Shown here piece by piece: positions 16,666 through 26,950 of a DNA stretch of 64,000 bases. Both the position numbers and the translations under genes were made by a program. How positions within the stretch are numbered: position 1 is the first letter of the stretch; the number at the start of each line of letters is the position of its first letter. The DNA lies in the NCBI RefSeq assembly GCF_014648875.1, contig NZ_BMRY01000001.1:62001-126000 (forward strand), in the 5' to 3' direction. The notes beneath the pieces are model-generated. The model searched no databases. It saw nothing but the letters and a program-made list of their open reading frames with translations, and was not told where the DNA came from. Source of the DNA: Streptomyces parvus. GTDB lineage: Bacteria; Actinomycetota; Actinomycetes; Streptomycetales; Streptomycetaceae.

Positions 16666-18626
16666 TGGCTCTGCCCTCCCCCAACCTGGACGACCGGCGT
16701 TTCCAGCAACTCGTCGACGAGGCCAAGCGGTTCGTCCAGCAGCGCTCCCCCGAGTGGACCGACCACAATGTGTCGGACCCCGGGGTCACGCTCATCGAGA
16801 CGTTCGCGTACATGGTCGACCAGTTGCTGTACCGGCTGAACCGGGTGCCCGACAAGAACTACGCGGCCTTCCTCGACCTGCTCGGCGTGACCCTGTTCCC
16901 GCCGGCCGTGGCGCGGGCCGACATCGACTTCTGGCTCTCCGCGCCGCAGCCGGAGACCGTGCACCTGCCCGCCGGTACGGAGGTGGCGACCGCGCGCGGT
17001 GAGGCCGAGGAGCCGGTGGTGTTCTCCACCTCCGAGGATCTGCCGATCGTGCCGAGTTCGCTGGAACGGCTGGTGACCGCGCCGGTGTCGGGCGACCAGA
17101 CGGACCGGACGGCGCCGCTCGGCGCGGGCAAGGACATCCCGTGCTTCCAGGCCCGGCCGGAGCCCGGTGACGCCCTGCTGTTCGGGCTGCCGACGGCGGT
17201 GCCGCGGTGCATCGTCGCCGTCCGGCTGGACAGCCGGGTGGAGGGCGTGGGCGTCGACCCGCGGCAGCCGCCGCTGGTGTGGGAGGCGTGGGACGGGGCC
17301 CGCTGGGTGGGCTGTGCGACCGGCACCGACTCCACCGGCGGCCTCAACCGGCCCGGCGAGGTGGTGGTGTTCGTACCGGCCGGGCACACGGCGTCCGTCG
17401 TGGCGGGGACCCGCGCGGGGTGGCTGCGCTGCCGGGTGACCGCCCCGGAGCCGGGCCAGCCGTTCTACTCGGAGTCGCCGACGATCCGGGAGGCCGAGGT
17501 GTTCACGGTCGGCGGCACGACGGCGGCCGAGCACGCGGAGACCGTCCTCGACGTGCCGCTCGGAGTGTCGGAGGGCGTCGCCGGGCAGCGGTTCACGGTG
17601 AGCCGGGCGCCGCTGCTGCTGGACGGGGACCCGCCGGTCGTCCAGGTGTCGACCGACGAGGGCTGGGAGATCTGGACCCCGGTCGAGCACTTCGGCGCGT
17701 CCGGGCCCGGGGACCGCCATGTCCGCCTCGACGCGGTCGCCGGGGAGTTCGCGTTCCCGCCGGAGGTGCGGGAGCCGGACGGCACGATGCGCGCGTACGG
17801 GGCGGTGCCCGCGAAGGGCGCCCAGCTCCGCGTGCCCCGCTGCCGCACGGGTGGCGGGTCGGCCGGGAACGTCGCCCGGGGCGCGATCTCCGTGCTGCGC
17901 AGTTCCGTGCCGTACGTCGCGGGCGTGAACAACCGCGAGGCGGCGACCGGCGGGGTCGACGGGGAGACCGTCGAGAACGCGAAGGTGCGCGCGCCCAACA
18001 TCCTGCGGGTGCAGGAGCGGGCGGTGACGGCCGAGGACTACGAGCTGATCGCCCGGGAGGCCGCGCCGTCCCTGCGCCGGGTACGGTGCCTGCCCGCGGT
18101 GCCGGGCGAGGCCGGTGCGGTACGGGTGCTGGTGGTGCCGGACGCGGTGGCCGACGAGGACGGGCAGGTGCGGTTCGAGCAGCTGATCCCCTCGGACGCG
18201 GTGCTCGCGGCGGTCACCGAGCGGCTCGACGAACGGCGCCTGGTCGGAACCCGGTTGATCGTCGAACCGCCCGCCTACCAGGGCGTCACGGTCGTCGCCC
18301 GGCTGGTGGCCGCGCCCGGTGACGTGGACCGGGTGCGGGCCGAGGCGCTGGAGGCGCTGTTCCGCCACATTGATCCGTTGCGGGGCGGGGCGGACGGGCG
18401 GGGGTGGCCGTTCGGCAGGCCCGTGCAGTACGGGGAGGTCTTCGCCGTGCTCCAGAGCGTGGAGGGGGCGGGGCTCGTGGAGGACGTCCGGCTGTTCCCG
18501 GCGGACCCGATCACGGGCCGGCGCGGGGCGGCCGCGGACCGGGTCGACGTGGCGCCGGGGGCCCTGGTCTTCTCGCACCAGCACCAGGTGGTGGTCACCG
18601 CGAGCGGGGCCGGTGAGGCCGTATGA
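16665..18626 (+). CDS. CIS baseplate J/gp6-like protein
   Basis: The 653-residue protein begins MALPSPNLDDRRFQQLVDEA and has SDPGVTLIETFAYMVDQLLY, the typical start of large putative baseplate assembly proteins of actinobacterial and other eCIS. The C-terminal region (NREAATGGVDGETVENAKVR; TAEDYELIAREA; PPAYQGVTVVARLV) matches the baseplate J core. It forms the wedge together with gp25 and the gpI-like protein. Coupled to the gene before (TGATG) and after (ATGA). Confidence 0.92.
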   Translation: MALPSPNLDDRRFQQLVDEAKRFVQQRSPEWTDHNVSDPGVTLIETFAYMVDQLLYRLNRVPDKNYAAFLDLLGVTLFPPAVARADIDFWLSAPQPETVHLPAGTEVATARGEAEEPVVFSTSEDLPIVPSSLERLVTAPVSGDQTDRTAPLGAGKDIPCFQARPEPGDALLFGLPTAVPRCIVAVRLDSRVEGVGVDPRQPPLVWEAWDGARWVGCATGTDSTGGLNRPGEVVVFVPAGHTASVVAGTRAGWLRCRVTAPEPGQPFYSESPTIREAEVFTVGGTTAAEHAETVLDVPLGVSEGVAGQRFTVSRAPLLLDGDPPVVQVSTDEGWEIWTPVEHFGASGPGDRHVRLDAVAGEFAFPPEVREPDGTMRAYGAVPAKGAQLRVPRCRTGGGSAGNVARGAISVLRSSVPYVAGVNNREAATGGVDGETVENAKVRAPNILRVQERAVTAEDYELIAREAAPSLRRVRCLPAVPGEAGAVRVLVVPDAVADEDGQVRFEQLIPSDAVLAAVTERLDERRLVGTRLIVEPPAYQGVTVVARLVAAPGDVDRVRAEALEALFRHIDPLRGGADGRGWPFGRPVQYGEVFAVLQSVEGAGLVEDVRLFPADPITGRRGAAADRVDVAPGALVFSHQHQVVVTASGAGEAV

Positions 18627-19207
18627 CGCGGGCGGCGGTACCCGGGCTGCCCAGCCGCTACCCGATCGGCGAACTGCTGCCCGCCCTGTACGCGGACGAC
18701 GACCTGGCCCAGCGGTTCACGGCGGGCCTGGACACGGTGCTGGCCCCGGTCCTGTCCACGCTGGACAACCTGCCCGCGTACGTCGACCCGGCGCTCGCAC
18801 CGGCCGACTTCCTGCCGTGGCTGGCGTCCTGGGTGGGCGTGGAGGCCGATCCGGCGTGGCCGGTGGAGCTGCGCCGGGCGGTCGTCGCGCACGCCGTCGA
18901 GCTGCACCGGTGGCGCGGCACCCGACGGGGTCTCGTCGAGCGGCTGCGGCTGTGCTGCGGGGTGCACGCGGAGGTCCGGGACGGCGGGGGCGCCACCTGG
19001 TCGGCCGAACCGGGGGCCGCTCTCCCGCCGCCGCCGACCGGTGAACTCCTGGTCCGGGTCTGGCCGGTGCGCGCGGGCGACGGGCAAGACGTGGTGGACG
19101 CGGTGGACGCCCGCCGCGTCCTGGAGGTCGCCGCCGCCTCGTGCCCGGCACACCTGACCTGCCGGGTGGAGGTCCTGCCGGGCCCGCCCGAAGAGACTGG
19201 AGGCTGA
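18623..19207 (+). CDS. CIS baseplate/tail protein I-like (gp7-like)
   Basis: The 194-residue protein has YPIGELLPALYADDDLAQRF at the N-terminus, the DNLPAYVDPALAPADFLPWL segment, and VELHRWRGTRRGLVERLRL, all typical of the P2 gpI-like tail proteins found in eCIS baseplates. It couples by ATGA to the gpJ-like gene. The next gene starts 5 bp later. Confidence 0.9.
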   Translation: MTRAAVPGLPSRYPIGELLPALYADDDLAQRFTAGLDTVLAPVLSTLDNLPAYVDPALAPADFLPWLASWVGVEADPAWPVELRRAVVAHAVELHRWRGTRRGLVERLRLCCGVHAEVRDGGGATWSAEPGAALPPPPTGELLVRVWPVRAGDGQDVVDAVDARRVLEVAAASCPAHLTCRVEVLPGPPEETGG

Positions 19208-19211
19208 CGTG

Positions 19212-20540
19212 ATGCGTTCGTGCCCGGCATGCGGTACGGCCAACGGCGAGAGCGACGACTTCTGCGGCAACTGCGGCAGCTACCTGGGCTGGTCCTCGGA
19301 GCCCGTACGGCGGGGGCGCACACGGGAGCCCGAACCGGTGCCGGAACCGGGGCCCGCCCCCGAACCGGCGACGAATCCGGCGGCCAGGTCGGAGCCGGAG
19401 CCGGTCCCCGAGTCCGGGCCCGCCCCCGCGCCCGCCCCGGGGCCGGCGGTGAATCCGGCGGCCGAGGCCGAGGCGCCGGCCCCGGAGGCCGCGCCCGACC
19501 CCGGCCCGGCCGCGCGGCCGGAAGCCCCCGCGCGCCCCGAACAACGGCCGGAGGCGCCCCGGCCGGTTCCCCCGCCCCCTGCGGGAACCGCCCCCACCCC
19601 CGTACCCCAGCGGCTTTCCGCACTCCCACCGCCGCCCGGACCGGCCCGGCCTCCCGTACCCCCGGTTCCACCGGGGCGGCCCACCCCCGCCCCCGTACGC
19701 CCCGGAGTGCCGGCATCCGCTCCGACGCCCCCGAGCGCGCCCGAGGCGGACAGGGCCGACGGGCCGATCGGGGCGGTGCAACCGGCCCGGCCCGTGGCTC
19801 GGCGGCCCGTCGTGCGGCCGGTGGCGGCGGACGAGGCGCCGGACGGGCCGCCCTGCCCGGCCTGCGGTACGCCGAATCTGCCCGGGCGGAAGTTCTGCCG
19901 GCGGTGCGCCGCTCCGTTGCAGGTCCGGGAGCAGCCCGCCGCCCTGCCGTGGTGGCGCACGGTGTGGCCGTTCCGCCGCCGGGTGCGCGGCGGTTCGGGC
20001 CGGGCGCTGCGGCGGACCCTGCTGGTGCTGGCCGTGGCGGGCCTGGTGCTCGCGGGCTTCCTGTTCTTCCCGCTGGGGCGGTACGTCTTCGAGGACGTCC
20101 GGGACAAGCTCGGCGGCACGGCGGAGATCAGCCCCACCGGGGTGTCCGCGAGCGCGGCGGCCCCCGGGCATCCGGCGAGCGCGGCGATCGACGGTCTGAC
20201 GAACAAGTACTGGGGCGCGCCCGCGCTCGGCGCCTCGCTGACCTGCTCGTTCGGGACGCCGTTCCGGCTGGTCGGCATCGTGGTGCACACCGGGGTGTCG
20301 AAGGAGCCGCAGGAGTTCCGGCGGGGCGCGCGGCCGACCCGGGCGGACCTGCTCGTCACCACGGAGGACGGCAAGGTGCACCGGAAGGCGGTGACCTTCA
20401 ACGACAAGCCCGGCAAGCAGACGGTGCGGATGGGCATCAGCGACGTCCGCTCCGTCGAGCTGGTGCTGCGGGAGGCGGCCGGGCAGGGCGAGGGGCGGCC
20501 GGTCGCGGTCGGCGAGGTCGAGTTCTTCCGGCGCACCTGA
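19212..20540 (+). CDS. CisA-like membrane protein: two zinc ribbons, one TM, discoidin-like C-domain
   Basis: The 442-residue protein has a zinc ribbon at the N-terminus (Cys 4, 7, 18, 21), then ~190 residues of Pro/Ala/Glu-rich disordered linker. A second zinc ribbon (CPACGTPN, KFCRRC, about 215-233) is followed by one TM (RTLLVLAVAGLVLAGFLFF, about 269-287). A C-terminal beta domain ends it (SAAIDGLTNKYWGAP; SLTCSFGTPFRLVGIVVHTG), resembling F5/8-type-C sugar-binding folds. This architecture fits the published Streptomyces CisA, a membrane protein needed for CIS-linked cell death; identity is inferred from layout. GGAGG lies 8 nt before ATG 19212, and GTG 19209 is the alternative. Confidence 0.8.
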   Translation: MRSCPACGTANGESDDFCGNCGSYLGWSSEPVRRGRTREPEPVPEPGPAPEPATNPAARSEPEPVPESGPAPAPAPGPAVNPAAEAEAPAPEAAPDPGPAARPEAPARPEQRPEAPRPVPPPPAGTAPTPVPQRLSALPPPPGPARPPVPPVPPGRPTPAPVRPGVPASAPTPPSAPEADRADGPIGAVQPARPVARRPVVRPVAADEAPDGPPCPACGTPNLPGRKFCRRCAAPLQVREQPAALPWWRTVWPFRRRVRGGSGRALRRTLLVLAVAGLVLAGFLFFPLGRYVFEDVRDKLGGTAEISPTGVSASAAAPGHPASAAIDGLTNKYWGAPALGASLTCSFGTPFRLVGIVVHTGVSKEPQEFRRGARPTRADLLVTTEDGKVHRKAVTFNDKPGKQTVRMGISDVRSVELVLREAAGQGEGRPVAVGEVEFFRRT

Positions 20541-21900
<1,360 letters not shown>

Positions 21901-22085
21901 GCGACCGGACCGCCTGTGCCCCGGCCCGGGGGGACTCCCGGGCCCGGGGTACGGGCCGACCTCGGCGCTCACCGGTCGATCAGCCGCCCGGGGGGTGTCG
22001 CGGGCCACCGCTTCGGGGCAGGCATACGTCCGTGCCGTGGTCTTCGGCACGAAGGGCCGCCCGGCGAGAGGGATCGGCAGGCATC

Positions 22086-23567
22086 ATGACCGACAGCGTG
22101 GCGGGCGCCCCGCAGGTGACCACCGTGCACGGCACCGTGCGCGGTGCGGTGGAGCGGGGCGTCGCGGTCTTTCGCGGCATCCCGTACGCGGCCGCACCGG
22201 TGGGGACGCGGAGGTTCCGCGCGCCGGAACCGCCGGAGCCGTGGACCGGGGTGCGCGAGGCCGTGGCCTACGGTCCGACCGCACCCAAGCGGCCCTACGC
22301 CCCGCCGTTGGACCGGCTGCTGCCGGACCCGGCGGTGCCCGGCGACGACTGGCTGAACCTCAATGTGTGGACGCCCTCGCCGCAGCCGGACCGGGCCGCC
22401 GGGCTGCCCGTCCTCGTCTGGATCCACGGCGGCTCGCTGGTGCACGGCTCCTCCGCGGTGCCGGTGTACGACGGGTGGGCGTTCGCCCGGGACGGGGTGG
22501 TCCTCGTATCCGTCAACTACCGCCTGGGCGTCGAGGGCTTCGGCGTCCTCCCGGACGCGCCCGCCAACCGGGGCCTGCTGGACCAGCTGGCCGCCCTGGA
22601 GTGGGTGCGCGACAACATCGCGGCGTTCGGCGGCGACCCGGACCGGGTGACGGTGGCCGGGGAGTCGGCGGGCGCGATCTCCATCGCCGGGCTGCTGGCC
22701 GCGCCCCGGTCGGCGGGGCTCTTCCGGCGGGCGGTGCTCCAGAGCGGGGCGCCCGCCGCGCTGCCCCCGGACGCGGCGCGCGGGACGACCGAGCTGATCA
22801 CGAAGCGGCTCGGGGTGCCCGCGACCGCCGCCGCGCTGGCCGCCGTGGACCCGGAGGCGGTGCTGACCGCGCAGACCGAGGTCACCAGCGGCGGCAACCC
22901 GCTGACCGGCCGCAACTCCTTCCAGCTCGTCGTCGACGGTGACCTGCTGCCGCAGGACCCCGTGGCGGCGCTGCACGCGGGCACGTCCACCGGGGTGGAC
23001 CTGCTGGTGGGGACGAACACCGAGGAGTACCGGCTCTGGTTCGTGCCCGGCGGCCTCACCGAGAAGATCAGCCGGCTGAAACTGCGGCTGGCGCTGCTGA
23101 AGTTCCGGGTGCCGAACGCCACCGCCCGCACCTACCGCGCCAACCGCCCGGACGCCACGCCCGGTGAGATCCTCGGCGCGCTCGCGACGGACCTGCTGCT
23201 GCGGGTCCCGCTCAACCGGCTGGCCGATGCCCGGACGGACGCGCCCGGTGCCACGTACGTGTACGAGTTCGGCTGGCCCACCCCCGTACAGCGGCTCGGC
23301 GCCTGCCACGCCCTGGAGCTGGGCTTCGTCTTCGACACGCTCGCCCACCCCGACACCAGGGCCCTGACGGGTCCGGACGCCCCGCAGGAACTGGCGGACG
23401 CGATGCACCGGGCGTGGGTGGACTTCGCGACGGACGGGGATCCGGGGTGGCCGGCCTGGGACGCGCGGCGGCCGGTGACCGTCTTCGGTCCGGGTGCTCC
23501 GGCTCTGGTCCTGGCCCCGCGCGACGACGAGCTGCGGAGCTGGGAGCCGTATCGGAGCGCCTCTTGA
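22086..23567 (+). CDS. Type-B carboxylesterase
   Basis: The 493-residue protein has the family hallmarks FRGIPYAAAPVGTRRF (about 29-44), an oxyanion hole in VWIHGGS (about 111-117) and the nucleophile elbow VAGESAGA with Ser194. A catalytic His is likely in GACHALELGFVF. No signal peptide, so probably a cytoplasmic ester hydrolase of unknown substrate. ATG 22086 begins MTDSVAG; the frame upstream to 21630 runs through the terpene synthase gene and is rejected. Convergent with the CopD-like gene, with a 6-bp gap. Confidence 0.9.
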   Translation: MTDSVAGAPQVTTVHGTVRGAVERGVAVFRGIPYAAAPVGTRRFRAPEPPEPWTGVREAVAYGPTAPKRPYAPPLDRLLPDPAVPGDDWLNLNVWTPSPQPDRAAGLPVLVWIHGGSLVHGSSAVPVYDGWAFARDGVVLVSVNYRLGVEGFGVLPDAPANRGLLDQLAALEWVRDNIAAFGGDPDRVTVAGESAGAISIAGLLAAPRSAGLFRRAVLQSGAPAALPPDAARGTTELITKRLGVPATAAALAAVDPEAVLTAQTEVTSGGNPLTGRNSFQLVVDGDLLPQDPVAALHAGTSTGVDLLVGTNTEEYRLWFVPGGLTEKISRLKLRLALLKFRVPNATARTYRANRPDATPGEILGALATDLLLRVPLNRLADARTDAPGATYVYEFGWPTPVQRLGACHALELGFVFDTLAHPDTRALTGPDAPQELADAMHRAWVDFATDGDPGWPAWDARRPVTVFGPGAPALVLAPRDDELRSWEPYRSAS

Positions 23568-23573
23568 CGCCGC

Positions 23574-24632
23574 TCAGGGCCTGAGCGAGATCCAGTGCGG
23601 GTCGGGGACCACTGTGAGGATCGCCGAGACCACCACGACGAGCCCCAGCACGACCTGTTCGCGGCGGGCGAGGCGGTGCGCGACGGCCGGGTCGGTGTCC
23701 CGGAGCATCCGCCGCCGCGCCGCCAGGGCCAGCACGCTGACGACGGCCATCAGCGCCAGCTTGAGCAGCAGGGTGCGGCCGTAGGCGGAGGTGAACACCA
23801 CGTCCAGCGGCAGCCGGCGCAGGGTCGAGGCGGTCCCGGTCGCGGCGAGGGCGACGTACAGCCAGATCGCCAGGCGCGCGTACCGGCCGAGCAGCGCGCG
23901 GGCCGCGACGGGTGAGCCGCGCCAGAGCCACATGGTGCGCAGGACGTACAGCAGCCCGCCGGTCCACAGCGACGCGGCCGTCAGGTGGACGACGGTGAGG
24001 GCGGCGCCGAACTCCGGGCTGTACGCCTCCGGGTGGGCGCGCAGGGCCTCCGCGCCGATGACGACGGCGAGCGGGGCGAGAGCGAGGGCCGGGCGTCTGC
24101 TCGCGGCGCAGAGGGCGGCGACGACCAGGCCGTTGGCGATGAGGAGGAGCAGGCCGCCCTCGCGGGTGCCGTAGGTCTCGGTGATCCCGAGGCCGCTGAC
24201 GGCGGCGAGCCGGACGATCTGCCCGGCCGCGGCGGCGGCCCCGGCGAGCGAGGCGAGCACCGCCCAGCTCCGTACGGCGGTACGGGGACGGCCCCGGACG
24301 GGCCGGATGAGCTGCGGGGCGACCAGTTCGCCCAGGTGGAGGGCGAGCGCGGCGAACAGGACGGTGCGGAGCACGGTGGTGAGCCCCGCGCCGGGTATCC
24401 GCAGTTCGCCGGTGCCGCGGGCCATGAGGCCGGGCCCGAACAGCGCGATGAGGAGGGCGAGGATGCCCGCCGCGCCGAGCAGGAGGGGGGCCGCCCACGA
24501 GCGACGGGCGGGCGTCGCCCCGGAGGCTCCCCCGGATATGTCACCCATCTCGCCGACGGGCGGCACGGCGCTCGGCACGCTGCTTGCCTGCATCGTCGGC
24601 GTGGCCGGGTCGGCCGGGGGTCCGGAGAACAT
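23574..24632 (-). CDS. CopD-domain membrane protein (copper resistance D-like)
   Basis: About 352 residues with eight predicted TM segments, for example LLLGAAGILALLIALFG, VVHLTAASLWTGGLLYVLR and LLLKLALMAVVSVLALA. The HLTAASLWTGG segment is typical of the CopD/PcoD family, linked to copper uptake. No CopC-type partner is adjacent, so the function is uncertain. I place the start at the GTG-ATG pair 24635/24632, because GAGGA lies 7 nt before the GTG; ATG 24665 is possible but lacks such a site. Confidence 0.8.
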   Translation of the reverse strand: MFSGPPADPATPTMQASSVPSAVPPVGEMGDISGGASGATPARRSWAAPLLLGAAGILALLIALFGPGLMARGTGELRIPGAGLTTVLRTVLFAALALHLGELVAPQLIRPVRGRPRTAVRSWAVLASLAGAAAAAGQIVRLAAVSGLGITETYGTREGGLLLLIANGLVVAALCAASRRPALALAPLAVVIGAEALRAHPEAYSPEFGAALTVVHLTAASLWTGGLLYVLRTMWLWRGSPVAARALLGRYARLAIWLYVALAATGTASTLRRLPLDVVFTSAYGRTLLLKLALMAVVSVLALAARRRMLRDTDPAVAHRLARREQVVLGLVVVVSAILTVVPDPHWISLRP

Positions 24633-24773
24633 CACGGCTCGATCCTCGTCGGTGGACAAAGCCACAGCAAGCCGCGCACGGCGGGCAGGAGGGGTCCCTC
24701 GGGGCGTACGCGGCGGCGGCCGGCCCCCGACGGCGCGGGGCCGACCGCCGCAACGGATGAAGCTCTACGCGGC

Positions 24774-24989
24774 TCAGGCCTTGTTCTGCGCGGCCCAGAA
24801 CTCGTCGAAGGTGAGCTGGCCGTCGCCGTTGGCGTCGTGGGCGTTGATGATCGCCTGCGCCACCGTCTCGGTGACGAAGGGGTCGCCCAGCTGGGCCATC
24901 GCGCTCTTGTACTCGTTGGCCGTGATGAGGCCGTCGCCGTTCCCGTCGAACTTCTCGAATACCGCGCGCGCCGACTCGATGTCCGCCAC
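24774..24989 (-). CDS. EF-hand calcium-binding protein (71 aa)
   Basis: Two canonical EF-hand loops are visible: DGNGDGLITANE (about 15-26) and DANGDGQLTFDE (about 52-63), each with flanking helices. It should be a small soluble calmodulin-like Ca2+ sensor or buffer, a type common in Streptomyces. No signal peptide. The partner is unknown. Confidence 0.92.
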   Translation of the reverse strand: MADIESARAVFEKFDGNGDGLITANEYKSAMAQLGDPFVTETVAQAIINAHDANGDGQLTFDEFWAAQNKA

Positions 24990-25028
24990 TGTTCCGCCCC
25001 TTCGTGATGCCGAATGTCAGGGGTCAGA

Positions 25029-25865
25029 TTATCGGGCCGTACGGGTGACGGCGGCGGCCGGTCGGTCCAGCAGCTCCGTGGCCGTCACCGCGTGCAGCCC
25101 GCGCCGGCCGATCTCGGCGAGGAGGAGCGGCAGTGCCTCGACGGTGACCGGGCGGCCGAGGCTCAGCTCCACCACCGATCCGTTGCGCAGCTCTCCGGCG
25201 ACCTTCCGGGTGACGGCGGCGACGCGGGTGGCCGCGTGGTCGCGCGACTCGACGTCGCAGCCGAGGACGTGGGGGTAGCCGGCCCGCCGGGCGAGGCGCT
25301 GGACGAGCGGGGAGGCGTAAGCGGTGGGCGAGGGCCGGAACCAGGTGCCGATGGACCCGGTGAGCCGGCGCAGCCGCCGGGCGCAGGCGGCGATCTCCTC
25401 GTACGCGGCGCGCTCGTCGAGGGTCGCGAGGTCGAGGTGGTGCTCGGTGTGGTTGCCGATCTCGTGGCCCCCGTCGAGGATCCGGCGGGCCAGCCCGGGG
25501 TGCTCGGCGAGCCAGGTGCCGACCGCGAGGACCGTGACGCGCGCCCCGGCCCGTTCGCACCGGGCGAGTGCGGTGCGGGCGAGGTCCGGATCACCCCGCC
25601 CATCGAAGGTGAGGGCGACGCGGGGCCGGTCGCGGGGGCCGTGGGCGATCCGGAAGGGCAGCCCGGGGAAGCGGCGCGGGGCGGTGGCCGGGAGGGTGGT
25701 CGGGGCGGCGGAGCCGGTGGGGCCCGGGGCGCTGGGCCCGGGGGCGGCTGTTCGACCGGGCCCGTCGCGCCGTGCGCAGCCTGTGGAAAGGGCAGCGGCC
25801 AGCGCCCCGGCGGCCCCCACGCCGAGCACGTCACGGCGGCCCATCGGAGCCCTGCGTCCGTCCAT
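25029..25865 (-). CDS. Polysaccharide-deacetylase (NodB)-like lipoprotein with altered motif 1
   Basis: The 278-residue protein from ATG 25865 begins MDGRRAPMGRRDVLGVG. It has a twin-arginine-like signal followed by the lipobox LSTGC, so it is probably a lipoprotein exported by Tat. NodB motif 2 is present (GNHTEHH) and motif 3 is plausible (RPSPTAYASP). Motif 1 reads TFDGRGD instead of TFDDG, so metal binding may differ. GAGGTGG lies 6 nt before this ATG, which decides the start over ATG 25880. It might deacetylate cell-wall or other glycans, or be inactive. Confidence 0.85.
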   Translation of the reverse strand: MDGRRAPMGRRDVLGVGAAGALAAALSTGCARRDGPGRTAAPGPSAPGPTGSAAPTTLPATAPRRFPGLPFRIAHGPRDRPRVALTFDGRGDPDLARTALARCERAGARVTVLAVGTWLAEHPGLARRILDGGHEIGNHTEHHLDLATLDERAAYEEIAACARRLRRLTGSIGTWFRPSPTAYASPLVQRLARRAGYPHVLGCDVESRDHAATRVAAVTRKVAGELRNGSVVELSLGRPVTVEALPLLLAEIGRRGLHAVTATELLDRPAAAVTRTAR

Positions 25866-26266
25866 GCCCGACCACCTCACGTTCCACGGGTACGACCGGT
25901 TCCCGGGGACACAGTAGGGGCGAACTGACCGAAATGGACCGATTGCGCAGTTCAGCAGATGATCAATGAATCATTCAAGCGTTGCCATAAAAATGCATGG
26001 AAAACCAGGCGAGTGACCGAGCACACCTACGATTCAACCGAGAGTTGCCCGATTGTTTCTTAAATATTCCGACAAGTCGCTTTGGCACCGGGGTCGCCCA
26101 TCTGCCATAGTCGGAGCCACGACCCCCATTGACCCGGGCTCCGGTCGTCACAAGCGGCCGCGGACACACCCCCCATTTCGCGGCCCCCCACAGAGGCCCC
26201 CGCAGCGCCGCACCACGGCCACCCGGGGGCTTCTGCGTTCCGGCGGGACGCGACCCCCTCCCCGCC
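25866..26266. other. 401-bp intergenic region with AT-rich core
   Basis: Bases ~25950-26070 are unusually AT-rich for this genome and contain no credible reading frame. This is likely promoter DNA for the deacetylase gene on the minus strand, and possibly for a lost plus-strand gene. A strong hairpin fills 26191-26235 (listed separately). Confidence 0.4.
26191..26235 (-). terminator. Hairpin terminator after the HATPase gene
   Basis: A 12-bp stem (CAGAGGCCCCCG at 26191-26202 with CGGGGGCTTCTG at 26224-26235, one G-T pair) encloses a 21-nt loop, 32 bp beyond the stop at 26267. Confidence 0.6.
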
Positions 26267-26794
26267 TCAGCGGTCGGAGATCCGCATCTCGAACCAGGTG
26301 GTCTTGCCGCGCGGCAGCAGGTCCACACCCCACCGGTCGGAGAGCTTGTCGACGAGGAAGAGCCCTCGGCCGCTGACGTCCATCTCGCGCACCGGCATCA
26401 GACACGGCAGCCCGCGCGAGGGGTCACGCACCTCGATGCGGATCCACCCCCGGCGGCGCACCATGCGTAACCCGAAGACCCGGGCCCCGGTGTGGCGCAC
26501 GGCGTTGCCGACGAGCTCGGAGACGAGGAGCACCGCGTACTCGGCGGTCTGCGGCGAGAGGGCCCACTGGCGGAGCACGACACAGGAGGTGAGCCGACGG
26601 GCCGTCGCCGCCGACTCCGGACGGGACGGCAGCCGGACTTCCCCCTCGGTCGGATTTCCGAACAACTCCAGCGCCTTGAACGCCTGTTCGTCATCCATGA
26701 TCGACGAACTGCGCGCCGCCGTCGCGCTGCTGCGCGGTCGCGGCTGTTCCACACCCTCCAGGCCCGCCATGCCCACCATCATGGCCGCACGCAT
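26267..26794 (-). CDS. RsbW-like HATPase_c regulatory protein
   Basis: About 175 residues with an anti-sigma-factor-type kinase/ATPase fold. The N-box is LLVSELVGNAVRHTG (about 83-97), then IEVRDPSRGLP, and the G-box is DVSGRGLFLVDKLS. Proteins of this type regulate sigma factors or anti-sigma antagonists; no partner gene is adjacent. The N-terminal ~45 residues are low-complexity and the start is uncertain (26794, 26782, 26779 or 26770). An in-frame TTA in FGLRM (26470-26468) makes it a candidate bldA target. Confidence 0.82.
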   Translation of the reverse strand: MRAAMMVGMAGLEGVEQPRPRSSATAARSSSIMDDEQAFKALELFGNPTEGEVRLPSRPESAATARRLTSCVVLRQWALSPQTAEYAVLLVSELVGNAVRHTGARVFGLRMVRRRGWIRIEVRDPSRGLPCLMPVREMDVSGRGLFLVDKLSDRWGVDLLPRGKTTWFEMRISDR

Positions 26795-26950
26795 CGCCTT
26801 CCGGGGCCGTTCCGAGGGAATCCGCACCCCGGACCGACGGGGTTCACGGGAGGCTTTCGGCATATGCCTCCGGCAATCCAGCCCCACGAACGGCCCGTCT
26901 GAGCTGCTAAGACGCCCCACCCGCCACGAACGCCCCGTACGGCGACGACA

